Notes: generated from the letters alone by a model not told the origin. A stretch of DNA of 24,528 nucleotides from Paulinella micropora (GCA_009731375.1 BJOX01000073.1:295154-319681), one strand, 5' to 3'; counted from the stretch's first letter, positions 9,173 through 20,410 are shown. A program made the numbers and translations.

Positions 9173-9219
9173 GGGGGTGGTTTTTGCTCATCGAGCTCTC
9201 AGTGCTGTTCGGGAAACTG
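9173..9219 (+). CDS. Exon E8: knottin-like CSSSSQCCSGNC segment
   Basis: Acceptor GTATGTATGTAG and donor AACTG|GTCAGA bound 47 bp, phase 0 to 2. The peptide is GGGFCSSSSQCCSGN, with a last Cys split across the junction with E9, giving [15 protein letters not shown]-x5-CC-SGNC-x4-C-x2-C is a common pattern of small disulfide-knot modules in secreted plant, fungal and algal proteins (known from the family, not checked by search). The phase fits E7 (0) and E9 (2). Immediately after the donor the intron becomes a (GATA)n array. This is the last and only phase-compatible member of the E8-like array. Confidence 0.7.
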
Positions 9220-9222
9220 GTC

Positions 9223-9990
<768 letters not shown>

Positions 9991-9997
9991 GTGTCAG

Positions 9998-10039
9998 CAA
10001 TCGAAGCGTATGTAAAGCTTGTGTAACTAGTGGGAACAA

Positions 10040-10040
<1 letters not shown>
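9998..10040 (+). pseudogene. Partial duplicate of exon E9
   Basis: Acceptor TCTCTGTGTCAG precedes (C)[15 protein letters not shown], which matches [15 protein letters not shown] of E9. R/K and TGT/TGC changes keep the Cys frame. The 3' end, last Cys and donor are replaced by a (TATC)n array, so splicing to it would read into YLSI repeats. The unit containing it and E9 is a ~275-bp tandem duplication. Confidence 0.7.
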
Positions 10041-10115
<75 letters not shown>

Positions 10116-10116
10116 G

Positions 10117-10157
<41 letters not shown>

Positions 10158-10255
10158 TTATCTATCTATCTACGTATCTACCCACCTACCTACCTAACTA
10201 CCTATCTACCTATCTACCTATCCATCCATCTAGTCATGTTTGTATCCATCTATCT
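10041..10255 (+). repeat. (TATC)n microsatellite
   Basis: Array separating the two E9 copies, with CTAC interruptions near its end. Confidence 0.95.
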
Positions 10256-10272
10256 ATTTCTCTCTGTGTCAG

Positions 10273-10330
10273 CAATCGAAGCGTATGTAGAAATTGCGTA
10301 ACTAGTGGCAGCAGATGCAACACCTCCAAT
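10273..10330 (+). CDS. Exon E9: [15 protein letters not shown] segment
   Basis: Acceptor TCTCTCTGTGTCAG and a perfect donor AAT|GTAAGT bound 58 bp, phase 2 to 0. The peptide is [19 protein letters not shown], and the first base completes the Cys begun in E8. With E8 it forms a compact cluster of seven Cys. The opposite strand is also open, but comparison with the duplicate at 9998 shows changes that keep Cys and basic residues on the + strand. The donor runs directly into an (ATGT)n array. Confidence 0.68.
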
Positions 10331-10810
10331 GTAAGTATGTATGTATGTATGTATGTATGTATGTATGTATGCATGCATGTATGTATGTATGTATGTAGGT
10401 AGGTAGGTAGGTAGGTAGATAGGTAGGTTGGTAGGTAGGTATGTAAGTCGCAAGTCATATATGCATGCATGCGTACATAGATGACACATATACATGCATA
10501 CATACATGCATACATACATACATACATACATGCATACATGCATGCGTGCATACATACATACATGCGTGCATACATACATACATACATACATACATACATA
10601 CATGCATGCGTGCATACATACATACATTCGTGCATACATACATACATACATACAATACATACATACATACATACATACATAAATACAGAAATACAGACAT
10701 ACATGCATACATACATACATAGATACATACATACATACCATAAACATCAACCTAAATCTCGTAGTTGAAGTATGTATGTATGTATGTATGTATGTATGTA
10801 TGTATGCATG
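10331..10810 (+). repeat. (ATGT)n, (AGGT)n, (TACA)n arrays
   Basis: ATGT and GTAG arrays, then TACA/TGCA arrays of opposite polarity, then ATGT again. Open frames here are translated repeats ([16 protein letters not shown]). Confidence 0.95.
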
Positions 10811-10909
10811 TGTTTTTCTGGCCTTCAGTTCTTTTGACACATTCACATACACACATTTAAATAAATCTACAAATACGCAGATATATGCTTACATTACATA
10901 AATGCATTA

Positions 10910-11140
10910 ACACAAAACACAGACAGACACACACACACACACATACAGACATACACATACACTATAAAACAATATATAGTGTACATATATGACGATGACG
11001 ATGATGACGATGATGACGATGATGACGATGATGATGATGATGACGATGACGATGGTGACGATGATGATGATGATGACGATGATGATGATGATGATGATGA
11101 TGACGATGATGACGATGATGACGATGATGACGATGATGAT
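10910..11140 (+). repeat. (CA)n and (GAT/GAC)n arrays
   Basis: A short CA-rich stretch at 10917-10960, then a GATGAC trinucleotide-type array at about 10990-11140. This would be the last part of the intron before E10. Confidence 0.9.
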
Positions 11141-11175
11141 GTTCATGATGAAATTGATTATCCCTTTGTTAACAG

Positions 11176-11205
11176 CATTCTTGTACGAGGCGATGGTGTT
11201 TATGA
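11176..11205 (+). CDS. Possible terminal exon E10
   Basis: A good acceptor (CCCTTTGTTAACAG) precedes CAT TCT TGT ACG AGG CGA TGG TGT TTA TGA. In phase 0, as E9 requires, it reads HSCTRRWCL and stop, adding two more Cys to the cluster. The TGA ends at the base before an assembly gap (11206-11302), so the alternative that this is an internal exon in another frame (ILVRGDGVY) cannot be excluded. Confidence 0.38.
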   Translation, partial: HSCTRRWCL

Positions 11206-11302
11206 NNNNNNNNNNNNNNNNNNNNNNNNNNNNNNNNNNNNNNNNNNNNNNNNNNNNNNNNNNNNNNNNNNNNNNNNNNNNNNNNNNNNNNNNNNNNNNN
11301 NN

Positions 11303-11376
<74 letters not shown>

Positions 11377-11546
11377 TCTACTACTACTATTACTACAATT
11401 ACTACTATTATTCCTACTAATATTTCTACTGATACTACTATTACTACTGGTATGACTGGTTACTACAATTACATAATGACTACCGCTGCTTTTGCTGCTG
11501 CTTTTGTTATCATGGTTGTCGTTGTAATTATTATTATTATTATTAT
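11206..11546. other. Assembly gap and (CTA)n array
   Basis: A gap at 11206-11302, then a CTA/CTG trinucleotide array to about 11460 and mixed ATT sequence. No gene is seen. Confidence 0.9.
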
Positions 11547-11720
11547 GTACTATATCTGAGGCGTACTGATGCAGCTAATGGCATATCCTTAACGGACATA
11601 AGCCTCCAATACCCTTGTTCGAGGTCCTCCACCCCCCCGTGTCAGTCTCTCGCCTGATGATCGGGGCCACCGATGGAGCTCCTGAGGGCAAGACTGCACT
11701 AAGCCGAGGTTATTCCGCAG
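11547..11720 (-). repeat. Dispersed repeat R2, copy B, cut by a gap
   Basis: Reverse complement of the last ~170 bases of copy A (1233-1643), very similar, including CTATATCTGAGGCGTACTGA. It is preceded by (ATT)n and interrupted by the gap at 11721-11993. Confidence 0.85.
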
Positions 11721-11999
11721 NNNNNNNNNNNNNNNNNNNNNNNNNNNNNNNNNNNNNNNNNNNNNNNNNNNNNNNNNNNNNNNNNNNNNNNNNNNNNNNN
11801 NNNNNNNNNNNNNNNNNNNNNNNNNNNNNNNNNNNNNNNNNNNNNNNNNNNNNNNNNNNNNNNNNNNNNNNNNNNNNNNNNNNNNNNNNNNNNNNNNNNN
11901 NNNNNNNNNNNNNNNNNNNNNNNNNNNNNNNNNNNNNNNNNNNNNNNNNNNNNNNNNNNNNNNNNNNNNNNNNNNNNNNNNNNNNNNNNNNNNCATACT

Positions 12000-12411
12000 T
12001 CCTCTAAGGCATACTGATGCAGCTGATGGCACGATCCGTTTCCGGACATGAGCCTCCATGCCCTTGTTCGAGGTGCTCCATCCCCACCTAGTCAGTCTCT
12101 CGACTGATTATAGGGGCCACCGATGGAGCTCCTGAGGGCAAGACTACACTAAGCCGAGGTTATTCCGCAGTCCCAACAACCTCTTGCAAAACGTTGCCGC
12201 ATGTGCAAGTGCGTACACCAAGCATGGTTGCTAGAACTACCTCAAAACCCCACCCATAACAATTTGGTATCCGCTGGGTCCACGGGCTATCAACCGGCAT
12301 AGCGGAGTTTAAGATCTTCGACAGGCGCCCAACGACCCTCCTCCCCAGCATCATCCACCAAATGGTTTTGAGTTGGCATCACAGTTTAACGCCGTAAGGC
12401 CATTGGGCTGG
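12000..12411 (-). repeat. Dispersed repeat R2, copy C
   Basis: Full-length reverse-complement copy of R2, more diverged from A than B is. On the minus strand it is open for 64 codons at 12160-12354 (RRVVGRLSKIL, then WGFEVVLATMLGVRTCTCGN, then a stop after GTAE). The corresponding frame in copy A is broken by an indel. Bases 12412-12496 are flanking sequence. Confidence 0.85.
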
Positions 12412-12501
12412 AGCTCTGATAAACAAGCGTGACTAAGTTTTTATCATCAGGTGTTACCCTCAAATATATCACAGTCAACACTCCGAGAAGAAAGATATAC
12501 T

Positions 12502-12813
12502 TCCTCTAAGGCATACTGATGCAGCTGATGGCACGATCCGTTTCCGGACATGAGCCTCCATGCCCTTGTTCGAGGTGCTCCATCCCCACCTAGTCAGTCT
12601 CTCGACTGATTATAGGGGCCACCGATGGAGCCTGAGGGCAAGACTACACTAAGCCGAGGTTATTCCGCAGTCCCAACAACCTCTTGCAAATCGTTGCCGC
12701 ATGTGCAAGTGCGTACACCAAGCATGGTTGCTAGAACTACCTCAAAACCCCACCCATAACAATTTGGTATCCGCTGGGTCCACGGGCTATCAACCGGCAT
12801 AGCGGAGTTTAAG
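12502..12813 (-). repeat. Dispersed repeat R2, copy D, cut by a gap
   Basis: Nearly identical to copy C at an offset of 502 bp: a one-base difference near 12690 and a two-base deletion near 12630. It stops at the gap 12814-13080. It is either a recent tandem duplication or duplicated assembly of one locus, since gaps flank both sides. Confidence 0.85.
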
Positions 12814-13080
12814 NNNNNNNNNNNNNNNNNNNNNNNNNNNNNNNNNNNNNNNNNNNNNNNNNNNNNNNNNNNNNNNNNNNNNNNNNNNNNNNNNNNNNNN
12901 NNNNNNNNNNNNNNNNNNNNNNNNNNNNNNNNNNNNNNNNNNNNNNNNNNNNNNNNNNNNNNNNNNNNNNNNNNNNNNNNNNNNNNNNNNNNNNNNNNNN
13001 NNNNNNNNNNNNNNNNNNNNNNNNNNNNNNNNNNNNNNNNNNNNNNNNNNNNNNNNNNNNNNNNNNNNNNNNNNNNNNNN

Positions 13081-13124
<44 letters not shown>

Positions 13125-13134
13125 TATTATTATT

Positions 13135-13191
<57 letters not shown>

Positions 13192-13193
13192 GC

Positions 13194-13235
<42 letters not shown>

Positions 13236-13237
13236 CA

Positions 13238-13289
<52 letters not shown>

Positions 13290-13306
13290 CATTATTATTA
13301 TCATTA
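13081..13306 (+). repeat. (AAT)n / (ATT)n array
   Basis: Trinucleotide array that switches from AAT to ATT, with occasional ATC. It leads into the SINE candidate. Confidence 0.95.
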
Positions 13307-13310
13307 TTTT

Positions 13311-13443
13311 GGACACCGTGATAGCCCAGTGGTCAAGTTCTACCATCTGGGCCCTGTCGCCAGTTCGATTCCCGTCGGTGCCACCAGTATTTTCATTGAA
13401 CATACCGGTCCGTGTGGACCAGTATTTTCATTGAACATACCGG
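13311..13443 (+). mobile_element. tRNA-like SINE candidate with duplicated tail
   Basis: A ~75-base head has a box A match (TAGCCCAGTGGT, 13322-13333) and a box B match (AGTTCGATTCC, 13362-13372). Its ends nearly pair (GGACACCG with CGGTGCC) and it finishes CCACCA, as in a tRNA. The D and anticodon stems do not fold well, so I read it as a tRNA-derived SINE head rather than a functional tRNA. The tail contains a 26-bp segment (CAGTATTTTCATTGAACATA, then CCGG) twice, at 13383 and 13418, then a 20-base gap. Confidence 0.5.
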
Positions 13444-13463
13444 NNNNNNNNNNNNNNNNNNNN

Positions 13464-13563
13464 CATTAGAGCCTATCGTCAATTCTTCGTACTCCCCTCA
13501 CGGGTGAGACGATGGAGGCGCATGTGCAGATTTGCATCAGCCATTGACAGAGAAGCACTATTA
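13464..13563 (+). repeat. Dispersed repeat R1, copy 2, followed by (ATT)n
   Basis: Same ~95-bp sequence as 13-108 with few differences (GCCTATCG for GCTTATCG, ATTTGC for AAATGC), again followed by an ATT array (to 13669). Confidence 0.85.
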
Positions 13564-13609
13564 TCATTATTATTATTATTATCATCATCATTATTATTAA
13601 TATTATTAA

Positions 13610-13669
<60 letters not shown>

Positions 13670-13844
13670 GAGGGAGTACATAGGCCATCGGTCCCTTTCC
13701 ATGGGCTGATTGGTATAAAGCTCCTAGAGTCCGGTTCTATGCCGTCACTTCCTTTATTCCACCGATTGGTGTGGAGACTTTCCTTATGGAATGGAGGACT
13801 GGATGCACATGGCCTTTTGGCTCAGCAATTGGCAGGAGATACAC

Positions 13845-13845
<1 letters not shown>
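13670..13845. repeat. Unique block R3 between ATT arrays
   Basis: About 175 bases of complex sequence with ATT arrays on both sides, the same arrangement as R1 and R2. The minus strand is open for about 34 codons (LLPIAEPKGHVHPVLHSIRK, then VSTPIGGIKEVTA and stop). It has protein-like composition, but I recognise no family and see no clear splice sites. It may be another ATT-associated repeat fragment. Confidence 0.35.
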
Positions 13846-13881
<36 letters not shown>

Positions 13882-14229
13882 GTTATTATTATCATTATCA
13901 TCATCATCATTCTGATCGTTCTTACTGCAGTTATCATTATTGTGATGGTGGTACGTGGTGTACCTAAGTGCTGCACAGGGCTGTCTTGTTGTTGTTGTTC
14001 TTCTTGTTCTTCTTGTTCTTCTTGTTCTTCTTGTTATTGTTGTTTATTGTGATCATCATGATCATCATCATCATCATTATCATCATCATCATCATCATCA
14101 TTCTCGTCGTTGTCACTGCAAGCATTATCATTGCGATGTGGGTTGTGTTGTGTGTTGCGTGGTGTAGCAAAAGTGCTGCCCAGGACTGACCTGTTCATCA
14201 AATCAGCGCTGTGTCTAAAAAGAGTCGAT
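13846..14229 (+). repeat. (ATT)n, (TTC/GTT)n and (ATC)n arrays with short unique spacers
   Basis: Trinucleotide arrays separated by spacers. TGCTGCACAGGGCTGTC and GTGCTGCCCAGGACTGAC look like two copies of one short unit, at about 13970 and 14173. No gene is seen. Confidence 0.85.
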
Positions 14230-15400
<1,171 letters not shown>

Positions 15401-15489
15401 TGGTGTATGTGTGCGTGTGTGTGTGTGTGTAACCGTTCGTTTCTGCCGCTGCTACTGCTGCTGCTGCCACTAATAGTACTATCTCTACC

Positions 15490-15705
15490 ACGCCACGTTT
15501 TTTGGTAGAGCTGCCGGTATGTTCCGCAATTGTGAGTACTTTGTCGATTGGAAAAAAGAGGGGGTCTGGGGAGTTCTCCCCGAAAGAACCCCAAGTCGTC
15601 CCGCAATATGTGTACTCCAAGCGAAGTAGCCAGAACTGCCCCACACGACCCACTTGCCTGTGGAAAACGGGGGTTCGGCTTCGGGTGGGGGGCCCTCCCC
15701 CTTGA
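15490..15705 (-). repeat. Diverged relative of repeat R2
   Basis: The minus-strand peptide GAVLATSLGVHILRDD aligns with EVVLATMLGVRTCTCGN of R2 copy C. The nucleotides GTTCCGCAATTG and CGTCCCGCAATATGTGTACT correspond to GTTCCGCAG and CGTTGCCGCATGTGCAAGTG of R2. The reading frame appears partly preserved, so the family may descend from a coding sequence. The right flank (15706-16330) holds no gene that I can support. Confidence 0.45.
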
Positions 15706-16333
15706 ACCCTGTCTGAATAGATCGTGGTTTGTCAAAACCAGGAGGAGGAGGGAGCTAATACTTGCAAATTGCCAAGCCTCAGACTCGTTTTTGATATTGG
15801 CATGGGTTTTTTTTTTTTTTTTTTTGGAAATCATGCAAATATGTGCGTAAGGATAGTGACCTGAATACGAAATTTCTTGCAAAATTTCTCGTTTTTGGTA
15901 TTACCTCGGCCATTATACGTATCCTTTCGACCGGGAGGAGCCTCATCTCCTCAAGATATGCACCGAACAAGGCGACGAAGTATTACCACAAGGAATGGCT
16001 CATAATGCTGCAAGGCTCTAAAACAATGTGCCAGAGGGTTTGAGAGGCTGACTTGTTGGTTTCCACAAGCTCGGGTCTCTCTCGTTGTGGTGGACTAGTT
16101 GAAATCAGAATTTACAAAGATTCTGACAACTCGTGCCAAAGGACTGTCGATCATTACTACTACTGTTACTATTGTTATCATCATTATGCATTATTATACA
16201 TTATTACACATTATTATCACTATTATCCCATGATTTTTCTAAAAATCTGTGTTTTGTGTGTGCAGAAAAAATGCTATCCTGGTCTGGTCTGTTGAATCAA
16301 CGCTGTACCTAACTTAAGCAGTATTTGCGTCTA

Positions 16334-16372
16334 TTTTCTCCCCCTCCTCCTCCTCCTCCTCCTTCTTCTTCT

Positions 16373-16404
<32 letters not shown>

Positions 16405-16638
16405 CTCTTCCTCTTCGTCCCTTCTTCCTCCTCCTCTTCTTCTTCTTCTTCTTCTTCTTCTTCTTCTTCTTCTTCTTCTTCTTCTTCTTCCTTCTTCTTT
16501 CTTCTTTTTCCTCTTCTTCTTCCGCTTCCTCCTCTTCCCTTCTTCCTCCTCTTCCTCTTCTTCTTCTTCTTTTTCTTCTTCTTCTTCTTCTTCTTCTTCT
16601 CCTCCTCCTCCTCCTCCTCCTCCTCATCCTCCTCCCCC

Positions 16639-16674
<36 letters not shown>

Positions 16675-16730
16675 TCCCTCCCCCCCCCCCCCNNNNNNNN
16701 NNNNNNNNCCTCCTCCTCCTGTTCGGGCTA
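16334..16730 (+). repeat. (CCT/CTT)n array, poly-C runs and a gap
   Basis: Pyrimidine trinucleotide array ending in 33 consecutive C (16640-16672), another C run, a 16-base gap (16693-16708) and CCT repeats. The apparent Pro/Ser-rich open frame is a product of the repeat. Confidence 0.95.
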
Positions 16731-17439
16731 ACCCCTCAGCGCTCTATTACCATCTAACTCCATACTTCGACAGCAGCATATGCGTCAACCTTCCACTTAA
16801 GGGCATAATGTATCAACCTTCGTTTCGGTCTTTCCGATACTACTTCTTATTTCTACAACGCCAACGCGCTAAAATGTGTCTTATCCTTATTTCGACAATG
16901 CCGTTTGTCATTGTCAGCGCCATTGTGTTTACTTCTGCATACGGACATACATCTGTCCTAAATGCCCAAAAATGTACCTTTTAACTTGCCAACTTTCTTT
17001 TTTAGTGCGGGTTGCTATCTATCTTCTGCATAAAAGGACATTTGTGTCATAAAATGTCGACATGCTAAATTGCACCTATTCCATCTGTCGGCAAAAGCCG
17101 ATGTATAATCCTGACTGGAAATCTTACTCATATCGTTCAAAACCCAACAAATTCTCCACTGCGGCTTTCTATCTTCTGTACATGGATATCTTTCCTAAAT
17201 GTTAAACTTACCTCCCTGCGTCGAGCCTGCCAATGCGCAAAGCTGAACTGAAAAAACTGCATACATACTACATTTCAGTCTTCAACCTACTTTAGGCTCA
17301 CTGAAACTGTTGTATGGATATTTTCAACCCCAAGCATGCTCTGGGTTCCTGCAGCATTCTTCAATTTCTGCCATGCTTTTGTGTGAGGCGTGCGTACAAC
17401 CGTTACGCAACCCAAAAAAAAAATCGAGTTTGCTTCTAC
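16731..17439. other. Complex sequence without a supported gene
   Basis: Base composition is ordinary and open frames are short. A + strand open stretch after the poly-C (RANPSALYYHLTPYFDSSIC and on) ends at 16984 and has no recognised motif or clear splice site. Confidence 0.5.
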
Positions 17440-17505
17440 TACACCATACTTTGGCTCCTCCTTCTACGCAGACTGAAATTCCGGGAACCGAGCATGTCCA
17501 ATCCC
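17440..17505 (-). CDS. Possible Cys-rich exon on the minus strand
   Basis: On the minus strand, GGATTGCAG precedes 66 bp that end before GTAGAA, phase 1 to 1. It encodes (G)DWTCSVPGISVCVEGGAKV then WC. The phase and Cys content match the minus-strand modules at 20-24 kb, so this could be a further 3' exon of that gene. If the stop at 19639-19641 is real, it would belong to another transcript. The donor is ordinary. The family is not recognised and there is no duplicate to compare, so confidence is low. Confidence 0.3.
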
Positions 17506-17521
17506 CTGCAATCCTATTCTT

Positions 17522-17672
17522 GAATGTATGTATTACCGTGGACATTCAAGTGGCAAAACATTCAAACTTTCCAATGCTGGCTTCAGATTTGTCGTATCAC
17601 TTAGATTGATGGAGAACGATGAGATCAAAATTGGATAGTTTGTCACTTGAATGTCCACAGTAATATCCATTC
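17522..17672. repeat. Inverted repeat (hairpin), arms of ~35 bp
   Basis: 17522-17559 (contains GTGGACATTCAAGTGGCAAA) and 17639-17672 (contains TTTGTCACTTGAATGTCCAC) are complementary with a few mismatches, around a loop of about 79 bases. It may be a small palindromic element. Confidence 0.7.
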
Positions 17673-19638
17673 GCTTATTGAGTACGCGAGGTAAATTGTG
17701 CCCATCAACTCAAGCTGTAAGATTTTGGGGTGTGAGCTGAGGGTGCCACTCCAGGCTACGGATTATAGGGCAAAAAACCCTGACAAGGGGCAGCCGAAAC
17801 TCAGATAGTGTAGAGTAAGGAGTTAGCTTGCACTCAGCCAGCTTTTTGGTGAATGGTGGCACTCGCTGGCATGGGAAATCTATCCATATATCTATCTGTC
17901 TAGCAATAGTCTATCTGTTATCTATTCATCCATGCATGTCGCTGTATTGACCTATAAACGTATATGTCGCAATATCTCAAGCTGTTACCATATATTTATA
18001 TTGCTAGTAAACCATCCAAAAGTTACGCAGATATTTGTATGTCTCTATTTACATTGCTGACCACTGGCAAGCAACAAGATATTTCAATCTCAAGAGATTG
18101 AGAAAAAGAAAGAGGAGAAGAAAGAAAATCGATTCGTGTGGCTTTGTTCCGCATTAGAGTTACTGGCGACTAACCCAGCTAACTCTAGTAACTCAACTAG
18201 CTCAAGTGCACACGGCCCCGGGGCCCCGAGCACTCCCGACTCCCGTCACAGGCTCAGTACCGTCTGGCGACCGTCGCTTTCCCCTTACTCTAACATCCAC
18301 TCTAGTCTTTTCCCAACTTGTATTTTCATTATCCACGCCTGCAGTCTAGTTTTAGTATTTTTTTATTGCTTATGAATTTTTGTCGTTTGGTTTGCTTCAT
18401 TTATACATATTTCGTTCATTGCATTTTGTTCTGACGTTTAAATTTTTTCTGATGACAGTTTTAATCAGTTTTGTTTTCCGTTAATAATATTGTCATTTTC
18501 ACACATCTCTATTATTATTAATAATATTAATATTAATAATATGTGTGATAAATCTTTTGAAATTATTAATATAATATTAATAAAACTGTCCGAGCCCTTA
18601 CGTAAAGTTAATTTAATTTAATTTCATTGTCAAGCCAGATTTTAATCAGGCATCGCCTTATTGAGATTACTAATAGCCAATACCGCCCGGTTGATAGAAT
18701 TATTAATAGTATTCTTAGAACTATTCAAATGTTACTAGTTATTACAGTCGGCCGGGTCACAGTGTTGGTATTATATTAATATTAATATTAAATATCCTAA
18801 ATTTCAATCGAAACAAGCATTTCAACTGAAATGTATTTTTTAATTAAAAATAAATTTCTGACACAAAGTGAATATTTTCAACCAAAACTAAAAACTTGAA
18901 CTGACTCAAAACAGAAAAATCAAATTTTTTTTACAGTTGAATGTCGCTAGCAATATTTTTCAGTAAACGTTGAATGCAGCAAATCACAAGTTGCAACTTG
19001 AATGCCTGCCCCCGTTGACTCTCAACTGGCGATCGTCGCAGTCAAGTGAAAGTTCAACTTATCAATCATGACCGGCCGCCTCGGTTTAATAAAAAGTTTA
19101 ACTAGACAGGAACTTGATTCAAGTTTCAAGTTGCCTTGAGCCGAAATCACCCATACTGACCACTGGTGGCATCTGAAGCTATTAATATTAATAAATGTAA
19201 ATCAGTGCAGGCGACCGAATTTCAGCCGCTAGTGATTGATTGATTGATTGATTGATTGTCAATTATTGATTGATTGATTGATTGAGTCATGATTCTCTGA
19301 ACTAACGCCGGTGAATAAACGCGGATTCCGATAGATAGATCAATGAGTCAGTGCACTAGATTGATGAGCATCGACTGAGAGTTGCCCGCCAGATGGATTG
19401 CTTAGGATGGATGGATGGATTGATCAGGGATGGTATCAGTGTTGCTTTGGCGATTAATTAATCGTTCAAAACCTCAACCGTGACGGGGACGAGCCGAAAG
19501 AAAAGGCGCACACTGGGGGTGTTACGGTTTCCATGCCCTCATTGAGAAGCCGCGAGTCATGACACAGCGCATACATATATATCAAGTTCTTAACGCACCA
19601 CGATTGATATGACCCGCTTTGCATATTCACTGTGTGAC
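17673..19638. other. Low-repeat AT-rich region, no supported gene
   Basis: It contains short GATT arrays (about 19235-19285) and ATTAAT palindromes (about 18508-18545 and 18770-18795). At 18150-18290 a Ser/Asn/Pro-rich open frame (NPANSSNSTSSSAHGPGAPS) follows CCGCATTAG. It resembles a linker exon, but I see no partner exon or homology, so I do not call it. Confidence 0.5.
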
Positions 19639-19679
19639 TTAGCCTCCGTACGCAGTGTACGGCGGCGGACCAAACGGCT
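19639..19679 (-). CDS. Possible terminal exon of the minus-strand gene
   Basis: On the minus strand, GCTGCTGTGCAG precedes AG CCG TTT GGT CCG, reading (E)PFGPPPYTAYGG and TAA stop. It starts in phase 1, matching the phase-1 donor of the exon at 20190-20297. The Pro/Tyr/Gly-rich tail is plausible for a C-terminus. The polypyrimidine tract is weak and there is no comparison copy. Confidence 0.3.
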
Positions 19680-19824
19680 CTGCACAGCAGCGACATATAC
19701 AATTAAATACACATATGATCAAATGCTGTGTGTATACAAATATACACAACCCCAACAGGAGGTGTTATTAATACTGTCAACAGACACAGATAAAGGTAGG
19801 TTAGTGGCTATGGAGAAGTGGAAA

Positions 19825-19872
19825 GGAACGCAGTGCTCATCGCCATCCTCTTCACACTTCACAGGAATTCTT
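19825..19872 (-). pseudogene. Relic copy of the CxKCxxDGDExC half-module (copy 4)
   Basis: The minus-strand peptide PVKCEEDGDEHCV matches PCVKCEDDGDECC of the exon at 20190-20297. A two-base loss disrupts the start. It is preceded by a pyrimidine tract and CCTTAAG. Confidence 0.55.
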
Positions 19873-19924
19873 AAGGTCAGAAGAAAGATAGAGGTAGGTA
19901 GGTAGGTGGAGAGGCAGAAAGGAT

Positions 19925-19979
19925 AAACACACCCCTTATTGCAATAGTCTTCACCGTGGCACTTCAAACAGGGAGCATT
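19925..19979 (-). CDS. Half-module copy 3, frame intact
   Basis: The minus-strand peptide APCLKCHGEDYCNKGCV corresponds to TPCVKCEDDGDECC with a two-codon insertion, and the Cys are kept. The upstream flank is pyrimidine-rich (TCTTATCTTTCTATCGG), but I see no consensus acceptor or donor, so it may be a duplicated relic. Read on the + strand the same bases also stay open (LIAIVF), with third-position changes against copy 1; I note this as evidence against certainty. Confidence 0.35.
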
Positions 19980-20097
19980 ATGGTCAGACCGATAGAAAGA
20001 TAAGAGGTGCGTAGGTAGGAAAGTAGGTAGGTAAGTAGGTAGGTAAGTAGGTAGGTAAGTAGGTAGGTAAGTAGGTTGGTGGACTGAGAGACAGAAA

Positions 20098-20145
20098 GAA
20101 CCACAACACTCATCGTCATCGTTTTCACACTTCAACATGGAGTGA
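20098..20145 (-). pseudogene. Relic copy of the half-module (copy 2)
   Basis: The minus strand reads LKCENDDDECCG, very close to VKCEDDGDECCG of copy 1. A one-base deletion just before shifts the frame, and the donor GGTAGG has become GGTTCT. TAGG/AAGTAGG arrays separate the copies. Confidence 0.6.
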
Positions 20146-20189
20146 GAAAGATAGAGGTAGGTAAAGATAGAGACAGGTTGGTCACCTAC

Positions 20190-20297
20190 CACAGCACTCA
20201 TCGCCATCGTCTTCGCACTTGACACAGGGAGTGTAATCAGGTTTTTTGTTGACGTCGGAACTCCAGCAGTTAACGCGCTCAGAACCACACGTCTTGG
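20190..20297 (-). CDS. Cys-rich exon module (KTCGSERVNC ... CVKCEDDGDECC)
   Basis: On the minus strand, acceptor GGTTGTTTGTAG and donor TGTG|GTAGGT bound exactly 108 bp, phase 1 to 1, a symmetric exon that can be duplicated without frameshift. It encodes KTCGSERVNCWSSDVNKKPD then YTPCVKCEDDGDECC: six Cys and an acidic C-terminal half. The first half matches the modules at 22.3-24.1 kb ([29 protein letters not shown]). The codon differences are mostly synonymous: AAG/AAA, TGT/TGC, GGT/GGC, TCT/AGT, GTT/GTG, CGC/CGG. Its second half has relic copies at 20098-20145, 19925-19979 and 19825-19872. It is probably part of a secreted repeat protein; I do not recognise the family. Confidence 0.65.
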
Positions 20298-20310
20298 CTA
20301 CAAACAACCA

Positions 20311-20402
20311 ACCCGTAACATACGTTATTACATACGATATTATACGATCAAATACGTTATTACATACGATAAAGCGGGCAAATACGTTATTACATACGAT
20401 CG
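20311..20402 (+). repeat. ~30-bp tandem repeat
   Basis: AAATACGTTATTACATACGA recurs with a period of about 30 bp (20320, 20350, 20380), just upstream of the 20190-20297 exon on its strand. Confidence 0.85.
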
Positions 20403-20408
20403 TATTAT

Positions 20409-20410
<2 letters not shown>

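Noticed and set aside
13311-13385. A functional tRNA gene
   Set aside because: Box A and B match, but the D and anticodon stems do not pair and the acceptor stem needs a one-base bulge.
15843-16043. 66-codon + strand open frame with protein-like composition
   Set aside because: No homology recognised, the opposite strand is equally open, and there are no splice sites or start context to support it.
18136-18375. Ser/Asn/Pro-rich exon
   Set aside because: Composition is suggestive, but there is no convincing donor, partner exon or duplicate.
20190-20297. + strand reading LIAIVFALDTG across the four half-module copies
   Set aside because: Copies 1 and 3 do differ at third positions in this frame. 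But it hits stops in copy 4 and has weak acceptors, while the minus strand has both canonical sites, a symmetric 108-bp exon and synonymous matches to the 22-24 kb modules.
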